Source: Owenia fusiformis
Lineage: Eukaryota > Annelida > Polychaeta > Sabellida > Oweniidae
Reading direction: 5' to 3'
Assembly (NCBI GenBank): GCA_903813345.2
Contig: CAIIXF020000001.1
Span: 59,320,270-59,384,269 of the forward strand
DNA length: 64,000 nucleotides
The translations under genes were made by a program, and so were the position numbers. Shown piece by piece: positions 41,778 to 54,189 of this stretch; position 1 is the stretch's first letter; every line of letters starts with the position of its first letter. Under the pieces are notes generated by a model, which had not been told where the DNA came from, searched no databases, and saw only the letters and a program-made list of their open reading frames with translations.

Positions 41778-42480
41778 CAAATATTTAACCGGATCAATAG
41801 TCCAAATAGAATTACGGATCATACCAATTCTCAGCGCCTGTTTGAAATGATAAAAATTATCAACAAAATTTGACAAATCAGTTTTTTTCAATTTGTAAAT
41901 GTAAGCTGCAATGTGGCTCATTATAGGTGTTTTTGTTGTCAAACAAAACTTGAGTACTGAACAATCCATTTGATATTCTTGGACAATGAAACGATTTAAA
42001 TACTGGAAAGTATGCATTCTTCTTCATCTTCATTACAGACTCCTTATAAGTTATGGGATATTCCGTACTCTGATTGTCAGCCTTTAAGAAGAATATTCAG
42101 AGAAAACTTGATGGGTCTGAGATCATTTTTAGCCTAATGGCAAGTGATTTCACTTCATCTCTTCAGTTTATAAAATTGGTCATTGAAGTAGACAGTGGTA
42201 TCTTCTCTGACATTCTCAACTTAGGAACACCTATCATGAGTGACTTACAATTGTTGAACACCTTCCTTCAAATTGTGGACACCTTGGTCCAAAACTGAAC
42301 AACTTGGTCAAAATGTGGAAAATGTTTGTTAACTGTATCGGCGTTTTATAAAAAACAGGTTTTTTAAATATCAACATTATGCATGTTTGCGTGTCATTTT
42401 ATCATACACACAAAATTGCGTGATTTCAATTTCTCCAGCAAATGCGTGACAATCAGGCCTAATGTTATTTTATTTGCACG

Positions 42481-43010
42481 ATAGCCATCATTTAGATTCA
42501 ATCTAAATGATGGCTATGCAAATATTGTAAGCCCGTGAGGGTTGACAGAGCAGGAACTTTATACATGTTTTTTATCTTATTTCAGTGTCAACTATTTATC
42601 GACTCTAGACAAAATGTCTAGAGAGGATTTGTGAGGCTAAGCTGAGGTCCATGCTTAGACCTAGTAGCCTAGTATGTATCCAACAGACTGACTAGAAGTC
42701 AGTCTGTTATGATGTACTACTTTCCTGTGGAAATTGCAGTGAAATTTTTTGCACAAAATTATCAATTGGAGGAACCATTTTTTCAATAAAATAAACATTA
42801 CAAAATTTCAATTAAATAGTAAGGTACAATTAAATGCAATAAAAAGTAACATAGCATATTGTCAAGTGGAAATAAAGCTAGTTGAAGTAACAAATGTGCA
42901 AATTAATTTTACCCAATCGGCCATTTTGAATAGCACTTCCTATGTAAACAAATATATAGAATTGCCAAACTTTAACATAGGTGCCTTATAGTCTGAATAT
43001 AATTCAGACT
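42481..43010. repeat. Cluster of four short perfect hairpins
   Basis: Perfect inverted repeats with tiny loops. At 42481-42517, ATAGCCATCATTTAGATT pairs with its complement (18 bp, 1-nt loop). At 42603-42623, CTCTAGACA pairs (9 bp, 3-nt loop). At 42682-42708, AACAGACTGACT pairs (12 bp, 3-nt loop). At 42990-43010, AGTCTGAAT pairs (9 bp, 3-nt loop). Several share the theme AGACT/CTAGAC/CCTAGTAGCCTAGT in the sequence between them. Confidence 0.8.
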
Positions 43011-43544
43011 AAATAGGATATAGTCTACCTAGTAGCCTAGTCGTAGTCTTTGAATTGGCTAGAGTTATTATAAACTTCATGATTTTCAATTTTGATTCAA
43101 TTTCAAGTCTAGGAAAATTATCTGATTTCTCAACATGAAGCCAAGGATGTAATCACCATAGATTTGCTTTAAAATGGAAAAATAAATTCTTCAAAGTATT
43201 AATTTTCATACTTACATCTCAAAGGCGTCTACGTAAGTCCTCAATTGCTTATAATATGAAATAGTTGGCACCGATTAGCCTCTTCATTTTGTTGTCATGT
43301 TGCCACTTCTGCTGACTGAAGGTTTATAATACGAGCTTTTTGATTTGTTATGCTACAAACATAGTGACCAATCGAAAAAGTTTTCACAAAAATATCTCTC
43401 TAATTTCATTGGTTGTTTCTAGAACAGAACAGAAAACTTTCTATTATACCACAATCCGATATAGCGAGACGACGATACAAGCCTGACATCTTTACAAATT
43501 GAGTGAGTTACATTCTCTATTTCTCTGGTGTATAATTGTAAGCA

Positions 43545-43622
43545 TAGGCCCAGGATAAGGTACTGTAGTAATCCAGACATATAATTCATGGATTACTACA
43601 GGACTTAACCTGGGCCTATGAT
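43545..43622. repeat. Imperfect hairpin, about 32-bp arms
   Basis: CATAGGCCCAGG, a short unequal stretch, then TGTAGTAATCCA on the left pairs with TGGATTACTACA and CCTGGGCCTATG on the right around a 13-nt loop. It could be a miniature fold-back transposon; its size would also suit a microRNA-type hairpin, for which there is no other evidence. Confidence 0.55.
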
Positions 43623-44651
43623 TGTAAGAAAGGACATCGGTTTAGTCAAAAACACATCAAAGTGCATTTTGGACATCGTAGCTTATCCGTCTTGGACAGT
43701 GATGGCTGATACAGTTTTAAATCTTCTGTCAGCAAGCAGTTTAACAATAAGCTCAGTTGTATTTTATTTTTAGCAATAGGTCGATGGTAATTTTTTAATG
43801 TAAATTGTTTCCAGTGTTTCCTGCACTGTTAACTGCTTAATATGGGCTTATTAGCTTCTTGCAGATTGACATCTATAGACAAATGGTAAAGAAGGGCGAT
43901 GTCAACGTGGTACCCTGACAGTCATCTCAGTGTATTCAGAGACATATTAAACAGTTTTATGTCTCTGATACATTTCAACCAACATAAAGGGACTTCTTAG
44001 GGGGTTACATGGGCCAACCAGGGAGTTTCCTTTCAAATGAGTTGCAAACCATAGATCTATTTTTTAAATGTTAAGGTTCAAATTGTATTCTATTCAAATT
44101 ATATCACTGTTAAACTATATATCTGCTTTAAGTGGGCTTAAGCCTTTTGCAGATTATTGATGTAGATATTTTACAAGAGCAGGGGCATAGCCAGGAATAG
44201 TAGCGCTAGCACACAAGGCCAGAGGCTGAGCAAAACTTGGGGGTCCGGATGTATGCTCCGCAAGAAAATTTAAGATTTTTTGACTTATTTGGCGCATTCT
44301 GAGTGCTTCTAAGATCAAATCATATGGAATTTTAGATTTTTGGCGCCTTTTGAGCGATTCTAGGATCAAAATATGATTTATATGAATTTAGATTTTTGGT
44401 CTTGACTCTCAATAGTACACGGCTGCATACTGAAGATACACTTAATTTGGCTACCATTTTAATTTGATGGATTGAAAAAATCCACCAATTTTCAGATCTA
44501 TTTTGGAAAATCCCTAAAGAATTTGTAATTTCCAATAATTTCACTTGTGTAAGTATTCCTACTTGGATGTCAGTGCTATACCAAGACTTACTGAAAGCAG
44601 AACACATGAATCTGAAATGCTTATTTCCAGATCTATGATAAAACTTGAGCT

Positions 44652-44812
44652 CAGTCCCAGGGGCGGATCTGGGAAACTACAAAGGGGGGGGGGGGGCCCA
44701 AATTTCAGGTCAGAGAAAAAAAGTTCCGGAAAAAAACTTTGGACCCCAAAAGTGGGCCCACTTTTTGGACCTTAAGGTCTTTTTTGGCCCCCCCAGATCC
44801 ACCAGTGCAGTC
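44652..44812. repeat. G-rich fold-back dispersed repeat
   Basis: Left part CAGGGGCGGATCTGGG and a long G run, right part GGCCCCCCCAGATCCACCAG. The arms pair over about 20 bp. The CAGGGG(C/T)GGATC(C/T) head recurs at 49097 and 51519, so these form a family. Confidence 0.5.
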
Positions 44813-45378
44813 CTGAAATTGAGCAAATCCACCAAATTAAGTGTATCTGCAGGTATGTAGCTACCTCCATGAAGAGCATGCTCCAAAAATTAAATAGAAT
44901 AAAATTCCTTTGGGTTACAATATACTACTTCTGACCTGCATCAAGTCACCCTCTCATTTTTCCAATTCTGTTATAATGAAGCAGGGATGAAACCGACTTA
45001 AGAGTTATGCACCAGGAGTTGAACTTGTAATATGAAAATTGCCACAGACTGATAGAGGTGACATCTATCAATCGTGAAAGCTATCATTTTCAATAAACCC
45101 AGTGTAACACAATCTTCACTTCATATTTTCTGAGTGTGGGGTTTAATTTTTCCAATTCATTCATCCTAATTGTACTGTAGTATTAATATTGATTTCTCTA
45201 TGTGTATTATTACAAGCTTTACCCCTTCGGGATATCTAGTATCGGATGTTTTTTCTTGACTAATATGGAACAATATCATACCTTTTTTAGGTATGATAAA
45301 AAGAAAATTATGTTATGCCATCAATGAGGGGACAAAATAAGATAACACAATATTTGCATCATAATCATCACAAAAACA

Positions 45379-45384
45379 TTTATT
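45379..45384 (-). terminator. Candidate poly(A) signal of Tribbles
   Basis: AATAAA on the minus strand about 700 nt after the stop codon. Sequence between is AT-rich with no open frame, as expected for a 3' UTR. Confidence 0.35.
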
Positions 45385-46083
45385 ATAATTTATGAACTAT
45401 AACAAGTTTATACACATTGGGTTTATCCCATAAACATCAGCTAGTAACTTCTTCAGTTTATTTGATATAAATTAACATTTAAACATTTTGTTAATGATTA
45501 ATCTAAGTTCCCACAATATGATGAAACTATGATGAAATATCTCTGATCAGCCGATTCTACGTACAGAACTCTTTGTAATAATGATTGTACCTTGGTACAA
45601 AAGAACAGATTTTACCTCAATAGACAATACAATTACAGATGGACTAATTCTATAGTGTTTTAAATCAACAACCAACAGCAACATTTAATTTCTATGAATT
45701 TGATGTACAGGGTCAGCATTCACCAGAGGGGCAAATTTCATGAGACGGACCTAGTATCAATATTGAATGTCTACATTCAGACATTAAACAAGCCAATTAT
45801 AAAATATTCCCTCTACTCCGCTTACCATAATTGCCTGCACTGGGTGAACTACCAATCATGATGCAATAAAATAATGTACCAATAAGACCAGCTTGGAAAC
45901 AAAACAAAAAAAAATACAAAAAACATAATAATGTTAATTATTTAACAAATCAGTTATGATGATTGATGATTTCATTGTCAATTCACATTAAACATTGAGT
46001 CACATTTCCTTTTCAGTCAACCCTGACAATTATTACAATAAAATAATAATTATAATATTCCTAAATTAGCGTCTATGTCACAG

Positions 46084-49000
46084 CTAGCTGAAGAATGACG
46101 ATTCATCATCAACTAAGAAAATGTCCGGCACTGTTTGATCATTTTGTCCCCTCTTTTCTGAAGAGCTCCCACTGATGAAACATAAACTATTGAACCAGGG
46201 ATGATCATTAATTTCCTCAGCAGTTAGACGGTCCTCTGGTTCCCGTCGTAATAATGTCCTAATAAGGCATTTAGCCTTTGATGAAATTGAATCCGGGATT
46301 GAGAATTGTCCACGTTGTATTTTTAAAAACAAAGACCTAGGGTCGGAATCATGAAATGGATAACGTCCAACAAGCATTGTATATAATATTACTCCTAGGC
46401 TCCAAATATCGGAGCAGCGCCCAGAGTATGATTTACCCGCATTTAATATTTCTGGACTGACATACGCAGGGCAGCCATGTTTTTCTCGCATTTCATCTGA
46501 CCAATCATCTTCAGACATAACAAAGGAATCCTCCAAGTCTTCAAGAACTAGACTGGACCTGCAAACACAAAACAAGCATAAATTAACAACAGAGATCACT
46601 AACTATCTTCTGGAAATTCTAAACATTAAGCACAATCTTTGAAAAATGGAACTGGTTTTGACTGGTTTTCAGAGTTGTTGACATGTGTATTTGCGAGTTA
46701 GCGTTTGTGCATTTTATATTTTACTGCGTAGATCTAGACAATGGGGTGAGCTGTTCATAATCAACATGTCATCTTGCCCTCGTTCTACAGAGACATCATA
46801 AAACAGGATCATGCTAAATGCTGAAATCAATCCAACGAGGACGTTGACTTGTAAGCAAAGTGTTTTTCTAGTATGAGGTACTAAACTTATCATTATTTCA
46901 GAATTCGCTGGCAAAATTTGTATTGATATTTCATGAAAAGCACCGTGACATGAAATTGATATCTAACACAAACATTACAGTAATGATATCACTGATTTGC
47001 CATGCAGTTTCCAATAAAAAAGCATAAATATATTTGAGGAAGAGCAAGCCTAAGTGATCAAGTTTATTACTTACTTCTCTTCATTTGTGAAGACAAATTT
47101 TCGTAATTTCAGGTCTCTGAGTACAACTCCACTCTCATGGCAGTGTGCTACAGCTTCGACGATCTGACTAAATAGGTTCCTGGCCTCAGTTTCTCCCAAG
47201 CGCTTCTTAGAACGGACATAGGAGTGGAGATCACCGTGGTTCTGATCAAAGAACACATAGGCATTGGTGCTGCCTAAGATGATTTCGTGAATTTCTCGTA
47301 TATATTCATGAGATCCAACTCGGAAATATGGTGTTAATGACTTTTGGTATTTGTCTAACCCAAAAACCTGGAAATAGAAATTTTAAAAATATTTTGAAAC
47401 AATAGATTTACATGATTGAACTTATGATGTGTATTTTGTTTTTTAAATTTTTATTTTGAAATGTGAAACATATATTTGTTATTTCAAAATATCCTTTGCA
47501 AGTATTGATGATACAAGCAGTATGTGTAACCAGGGGAATAACATTCCAGGTCAATTCATGATTCATATTTTATGTGCGTCATAGAATTGGTTCATTTCAT
47601 GTTAGCAAACTGATACCAGCATGTTATGTAAAAAGGATCCATTTACAGAAATATGAACACTGATAGAGAACAATTGATTCTTGGGTCAGTCGGCAGGGGT
47701 TTAAAGTGAATTTCTAAAATAATACAGTATTCCAAATTCCTAGTAAATATGACATGTGATTTTCCCAAGTTGCCTGTAGATTTCTTCATAATCCATATCT
47801 TATATTAATAGACATGATTGAACCCCATGTTTAAAATGAAATACTGAGGGGAATATCAAGTTTACAGAATTATTGTTTTATGTAACTATGAGATAATTGG
47901 GATAGCACGATAGTTATGAAACACATGCTAATTAGTCATGAAACAAGAGAAAGTCATGTTAATCAACTTCAGATAATCAGCATGAGTTATATTTAATTTG
48001 TCATGCCAAGGAGGAAGTCTCAACTCTCAGCTATGTAACAACCCACATGAAATTCATCTTCATGTGCTATAATTGTGAGACAATTTCCTATTATAAAATA
48101 TAAAAAATATGAGACAACACGAACTTCATGAGTGTTTCATTCTCAGCAAATATATATCATTTATCTCTTTAGATGTCATGACCTGACATATTAGAAGATG
48201 GAAAGATAAATATTGTTAAAATCCTAATAAAATAAAAAAAGACTTTAATCCAAGATTTTTTTATAAGACATTGAGTTTAAACAGAAATCATTTCAGTAAC
48301 TGATAAACATAGCTGACCTAGACAGGCTAGGATAAAAAAGGTACAGTTTGAGTAAACATGTTTACATCAGTCTCGGCAATATCTAGGCAAATAGGTCTTG
48401 CGCAATTAAAATGATTGATGATATTTTAGCCTGCTTTATTATTCACACCATGTGCATTGAGTTGTATGATGAGATATTCTGGAGTAAAATTAAATATTTA
48501 GAAGTCACCCGAATTTACTGCTTTTGTGAAATCGAATTTTTAATGACCACACTGGCAGAATCTGTTTCTTATCTTTTCAAAACTTTTGGTCAAATTGTGA
48601 TTGAAACATCTCAGAAACAAAGGGATACATTTTTTCTAAAATGTGTATGGTTTAGTAAATTAAGACTATAATTTCTTATTTTAAACTTTCAAGTTGTTGC
48701 ACTTTATGTTCTCTTATATACACATGCGCCTCTAATTAGGTAGTGAGATAAGGATATATTTAGAATATGGTGATGAAACAGTTACAAGGTGATACATAAT
48801 ATTACTATGTAGGGTGACAAATAATATCCTTATACATGTCATTGTTGCAAAGGTCCAACTAGAGAAAAACTCATCATCTCGAACAAGGAATAAAACAAGA
48901 GTTGTAAACAAGGTGACCAAAATGTCACCATAAGCAGACAGTTGAAAACCATGAACAAGAATTTTAGGAAGCCATGGAAATCCACATATAGATTAGAATC

Positions 49001-49944
49001 AATATGCCTGATTAATTTTACTTATTCATCAGTATGATGAAAACCATGACACTTTCAAGAGTTCTATGCAACTATTAGATAAAGCCATGTCATCACCAGG
49101 GGCGGATCCAGGATCTTGTGTTGGGGGGGGGGGGGGGCGTGTGATGATAACTGTGAGCGAATTAAAAAAAAGATTCAAATTTTGTAAAATGCAATGAGGC
49201 AAAACACGATGGTGATCACCATTGTGCAACATTAACAAACTGCCCAAACACAATTGAAACTTGAAGTTTTGACTGATTTACAGATGATGTCTAAAGTACA
49301 GACCAACCATTCAAATCATGGTCTTAGAGACAACTGCATCTAGGAATATGTCACATTATCTTAAACTTAAAGTTGTCCTGAGGCAGTAATTTTCATGCCT
49401 AGAGACAGTAGTTAGAACCATTATGATGCAACCATTGTGCAACAAGCAGATGCTAAGGCCAGTTAATCAAAGACCATTAGTAGTAGAATTAGACTGAATG
49501 CCCTCATTAACCCTTGTATGATTGCAATTAAGAAAGCTTTGTTTGGGACTACCAGGTGTGTAGCTATTATCCTTTGTCTGAAAACCCATGTTTGGAAACA
49601 AAGAATACTAGCATGCAAACCATGTGGATCTTCTTTACATCATATATGGTATGTATGATTCTCACCTTGCAGATATATCGTTCTCCATCCCTGCTGCTTA
49701 CAGCCTTGAATGTATTGTTGCAACCATCAAGTTTCTCAAGTAGGATATATTTCCCAATTTTTGACCAACATGGTTCATCATCTTGAACGACTGGAAAACT
49801 TGGTCGACTTTTAGGTAGATCTGGGGTTAAGTTACCCGCATTTGATGATAAAGAGTTTTGTATTTGAACTTGCTCCGCATTGTGTTTCCTAGTACCATTT
49901 GGTATTAACAAAGGTCTAGGATGTGGCCTCCTAATAGTACTCAT
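46084..49944 (-). CDS. TRIB2: Tribbles pseudokinase (TRIB1/2-like), complete
   Basis: Adaptor that binds the COP1 ubiquitin ligase and its substrates (C/EBP in vertebrates) and MAPK kinases. Three exons: 49944-49666, 47367-47075, 46558-46084; phases fit; 348 residues against 343 for human TRIB2. The pseudokinase domain spans about residues 60-315. The glycine loop is degenerate (LEKLDGCNNTFKAV). The ATP-site lysine is kept (RYICKV). The catalytic loop reads LRDLKLRKF in place of HRDLK..N. The metal-binding DFG is replaced by LEDSF. These are the family hallmarks. The APE region (GCPAYVSPEIL) and the C-lobe (VWSLGV-like IWSLGVILYTMLVGRYPFHD) are near-identical to vertebrate proteins. The tail carries the COP1-binding motif DQTVPD and a MEK-binding-like HPWF segment. 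TRIB1, TRIB2 and TRIB3 come from vertebrate duplications, so a single invertebrate gene is likely pre-duplication; the symbol marks closest resemblance only. Confidence 0.93.
49096..49160 (+). repeat. G-rich dispersed repeat copy in the Tribbles first intron
   Basis: CAGGGGCGGATCCAGGATCT, then TGTGTT and a run of about 15 G, then GCGTGTGATGATAACTGTGAG. A close relative lies at 51519-51580 with the same order. Likely a short interspersed or miniature element. No internal promoter could be assigned. Confidence 0.5.
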
Positions 49945-51518
49945 ATAAACTCTTTGTTATTACTATTGTTTGGTGGTGTTGCTTTAAAGCTACCTCCAAC
50001 TACAGTCTTATGGCGATACCCTGCGTAATATCAAGTCCACTGATGATCGATGATGTATGAATGATGAAACGAACTGTACACATATAAAAATATTCTACAA
50101 ACTGTACACTGTACAATAAGAATGTGTTCAAAAATGATTACACATTCCTGTAATTGGCACCGGGAATGTATTAGCTACCTAGGTCCTGAGCATTGCCACA
50201 AACTGCTGCAATAGTTCATAATTCATCTTGAAATGTTCTTGTGAAATATAATGTCAGTTATGTGATCATGAAGTTACACAACACAATTTTTAATGACAAA
50301 TGAATCAGTCATTTTCTGAGTCTCAGTCTTTAGATCTGCCTTTGTTTTGAGTTATGACGTAGCAAGCAAATCTCACAAACACAGTCCCGTCTCGAATATC
50401 CAAATAAATGATATATAGGCCGAATATGTCTGCCTAAAGAATTGTATATGTAAATTGGAATTATAAGTGTCCCCAATACTGTTGATTGCAAATCTGAAGG
50501 CAATAACAGTGCAATAGATTCACTTCCTGTTTTGTTGCGATGATGAAATTGACCTCAACCGGACGAGGAGAAATTCACGTATAGGCCTTTTTCACCCTAA
50601 TTTCTCCAATATTACCCACTTGATTCCTAATTTTCCTTTTCCTGGCTGTACTTGAGAGATTCCCTCACACGTTGCTCTATGCTGAACTCAAGGGAAGGGC
50701 CGTTTTGCCTCCCTTCCCGGCTAGTTTGTACCACGTACGTAATTATTTGACAACGCCATTGTGAAAGAATGGGACGTGTGATTCATTTAAGTCGTAGCCT
50801 GATTCCTGCGCGCACCGGTTGTATCCTTCCGCAGTTCATTAATTATATCAGCTTATTTAGAATCGCATTAGTTGTTTGTTATGAATGCAATGTGAAGATT
50901 GCAAATTGTTATCGAATGGATTGGATTTCGAACATAGAGGGACCAATAATTACCAAAAATTATTAAAATGCAATTGGACTAATTTATCTTGAATAAGTAC
51001 GCATCCTTGAATCAGTATACATTCCGTTAGTGATGACGTTTGCCGAGAGGTCTAGAATAAGACCCCTTAAAAACACTACTTTATCTTCCTCAGATTGTGA
51101 CTGATGATGCAATGTCAAAGCTCTGGCTTTAGCAATAACTCAAATGATATTTTTATATATCTGATGCAATGGCCTTGTAATGTATTTTATATCTATGGAT
51201 TGGTTGCATCATTTTTATTGTTTATGAGCCTTTCAAATCTTAAACAATTAATAGCTTTCGAGGCCAGAGACATATAAAACAGTTTGTCTCTGGTTGTGCT
51301 CTTGGGGCAAAGTGTGTTTTTGTAGCCACACCTAATGCTATCAGATACAATATATAGGCCTACGCCCAACACATAAATTGAATAGCCTCTGCTTTTAAGT
51401 TATCTGTATAATAATTATATTAAAGACTACAGAACACATTGAGGATGTTGAAATAGCACAATCGCATCTGAAAATGAGCAATGACAGGTCTGGAACACCC
51501 ATAACATATAATATTCAG

Positions 51519-51580
51519 GGGTGGATCCAGGATTTTGTGTTGGGGGGGGGGCGTTTGATTGATAGTAATTGTGAGTGAAG
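51519..51580 (+). repeat. Second copy of the G-rich dispersed repeat
   Basis: CAGGGGTGGATCCAGGATTT, TGTGTT, a G run, then GCGTTTGATTGATAGTAATT and GTGAG. Clear relative of the copy at 49096 over about 60 bp. Confidence 0.5.
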
Positions 51581-51761
51581 CAAAGAAAAGGGGGCCTGGG
51601 GGTTTCGAAAAATTGAACATCACTTTGGTGCATTTTGACAAATTTCAGAGCATAGATCCAATTGCCGGGTCGGATTTCAGCGTTTCAGGTAGAAGTCAGA
51701 TAGGACATTTTGGAAAACATGTACAGGTTTGCGCACAGTGCTATAAAGTGGCCACTGGAGC

Positions 51762-51927
51762 ATCAGGCATGTAGCCAGTGGGGGGGGGGGGGTCAATGGC
51801 CAAAAAATCATTCAAAATCATGCGGTTTTCACCATTTTTAGCACTATTTAAGGGATTTGGGCCAAATTTGGACCAAAATTGTCACAAGTAAATCCCCCCT
51901 TCGCAAATCCTGGCTACGGGCCTGAGC
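51762..51927. repeat. Fold-back element with GTAGCCAG ends
   Basis: The left end CAGGCATGTAGCCAG and G run pair with the right end CCCCCCTT..CTGGCTACGGGCCTG. The interior (ATTTGGGCCAAATTTGGACC) resembles sequence near 40670-40810 (GGCCAAAATTGTCAATCTTG and GCAATGGGCCTAAAGG). Two family members therefore lie in this window. Confidence 0.5.
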
Positions 51928-52973
51928 ATGTTGTTTAAAGTATGACTATCAATCTGAGTAATGGTCATAAAGTATGGGAACATATGTGGTACAATAAGTC
52001 TCTTGTAACATATTAGTTCACTTCCACATTCCAGCAACATAAAGTAGGTAGTGGGGAGAAGAGTTTGTATGAAGCATGATGATTTCTCAACTTGAATTGC
52101 TTTGTTTTGCTCTTTTCTAAACAATTTGATGACAATAGTCAAACAACTAGGCCCAGGTTATTGAAGAATCAAAACATTTCAGCGAGCAGCATTGATGAAT
52201 ATTTCCTAACTTACAAAATTGAGCATTCAATGTTTTTCAATGAGGAAAAAAGATTTCCAAACTTTTGAATGAGAGTGTACTGTAAATGCATACTGAGAAA
52301 AAATGCTGGTGTGTGTAGAAAACATTCACAAATATTTTATAAACAGACTGATATATGTGCATAGAACTGTTCTGCTATTCACTTTATCATGTTAGATCAG
52401 TTTATTAAATGGGTAGATGTCCAGGATTCATCTTTCAAGACTGATTTTAACTAGGATGAAGAAAAGAAGTAATGGTATTATTCAACATGTCAATGGCTCA
52501 CTGGGTAGTATTGTTGAATTTGTAAGATTCTCCGTTTTCCTTTCTTCAAGGGGTCTTCATTTAATTTATGCACTACACTCATAGGTCACGACTTCCATAT
52601 ATGGGCCTTATAAACACTGAATTAACCAATAAGGCTCTCGCAAGTGTATTTATCAATCAAATCCAAAATTGTTGACAGAGATGGTGTTATAAAACTGGGT
52701 GGGTGCATTGACCATTGATACCAACTTCTAGAAGGTTTTGATTATTTGAAGATAAATTAGCTGAAATAGGAAATGAGAGAGTATGACCTAATCTGAACAC
52801 TTGATCTAATTAGAACTTCACTTGGCCTTCGATTAGATCTAAAACCCCTAAAACATTATGGTCGTTTTTCTGGAATAACCAGAAATCGAAACCCAACTCA
52901 ACTTCCCTAATCTTGAATTCTCTTTGTCTCAATTTAGGAAATACCCAGAATTCACCAGTTTCTACAACAATTA

Positions 52974-53495
52974 CACTGGTGATCCACTCGATTACGCTGG
53001 TTACCAAAACGGTTCGTTTTGGTAACAAAATGTCGGAACATCCGGAAGGTACGATTTTCTCGTTTCCTTATTTTACACGTTGTAGGCAGAATTACCACAA
53101 CATTTTCTAACACAAACGTGTATCAGTATCATATGTTTAAGAAATTGTACATATTTGCGAACAAATAGTTCAGAAGACAACAGAATCGTCGATTTACTTC
53201 CTCACTTAAGTTACATAAACGGTTTGGGTTAAAAGTGCAGATCTTAACTGTTTTTCGAAAAAACCGTTTATGTAACTTAAGTGAGGAAGTAAATCGACGA
53301 TTCTGTTGTCCTCTGAGCTATTTTTCTCGCAAACATGTACATTTTCTAAAACATATGATACTGCTGCACGTTGTGAGAAAAAACGTCGTGGGGATTCTGC
53401 CTACAACGTGTGAAATAAGGAAAAATGAAAAATTGTGCCTTCGACGTTACGACATTTTGTTACCAAAACGAGCGTAATCGAGTGGATCACCAGTG
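52974..53495. mobile_element. 522-bp near-palindromic fold-back DNA transposon with 5-bp target duplication
   Basis: The ends are CACTGGTGATCCACTCGATT and its complement, extending as inverted repeats through almost the whole element. The innermost 50 bp of the arms (53176-53225 and 53261-53310) are perfectly complementary around a 35-nt spacer; the outer arms are more diverged. AATTA flanks both sides (52969-52973 and 53496-53500), a perfect 5-bp duplication. The left arm contains an extra small palindrome (GGTTACCAAAACGG..CGTTTTGGTAAC) absent on the right. No transposase frame. The CAC end with a 5-bp duplication recalls the Transib group, but the end sequence does not match its usual heptamer well. 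Confidence 0.8.
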
Positions 53496-54189
53496 AATTA
53501 TCAAAAGCCTTTTCAAGAATCTGTATTACAATCCAATAAGTTTTCTGATCCACATTCCACAATAGTTATGCTGAAAGGCATCTACTGTATTCATTTGGAC
53601 ATATTAATCAAAACAGCACACCATCGATAACCTTCAACACAAAAATAAGGTAGATGGTCAAAAATGAAGTTAAATGATACTGTGTATATCCCATCTCTAA
53701 ACACTTCAATGGGATAACAAGGCATTAACATGCAAAATGTCACCCACCATTTGTTACAGATGCTAACCGCTCACCTCCGATCGCCAAGCACCATCATAAA
53801 CAAATGGAGACCATGACAATATGTCACCATTTTTTGGTGGTGACATATCAAACTATTCCAACCTAATATCTCCAAAGCTCATACTGTTGAAAACAAAAGA
53901 TAATTTCATGACATCTTTTTATTTTCATGCAATTCCCACATACAGTTTTGCCTAGACACAATGCTTAACAATAAAATAATGAAAACACAAGTTTTGCTTA
54001 TAGTCAAGAGGCGGATTTAAGACAGAGAATTGTGATGCTTTTGACTCAACTTCAATCGATGAACAATCCAAATACTTTAACAGTTATCGCATGCTAATTG
54101 ATGAACCTATGTACAGTAGATCTTATACAATATCAGTTTACAGCAATATTTCTAAACAGAGAAGATCATAGAAATATCATCCTACACTA

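Noticed and set aside
42074-42298. 74-codon plus-strand frame with helical composition
   Set aside because: No recognisable family, no clear acceptor or donor, and it lies between fold-back elements. Not enough to call a gene.
52974-53495. Assignment of the fold-back element to Transib/ProtoRAG
   Set aside because: The CAC start and 5-bp duplication fit, but the heptamer is CACTGGT, no nonamer-like block is clear and no transposase is present. Left as superfamily unknown.
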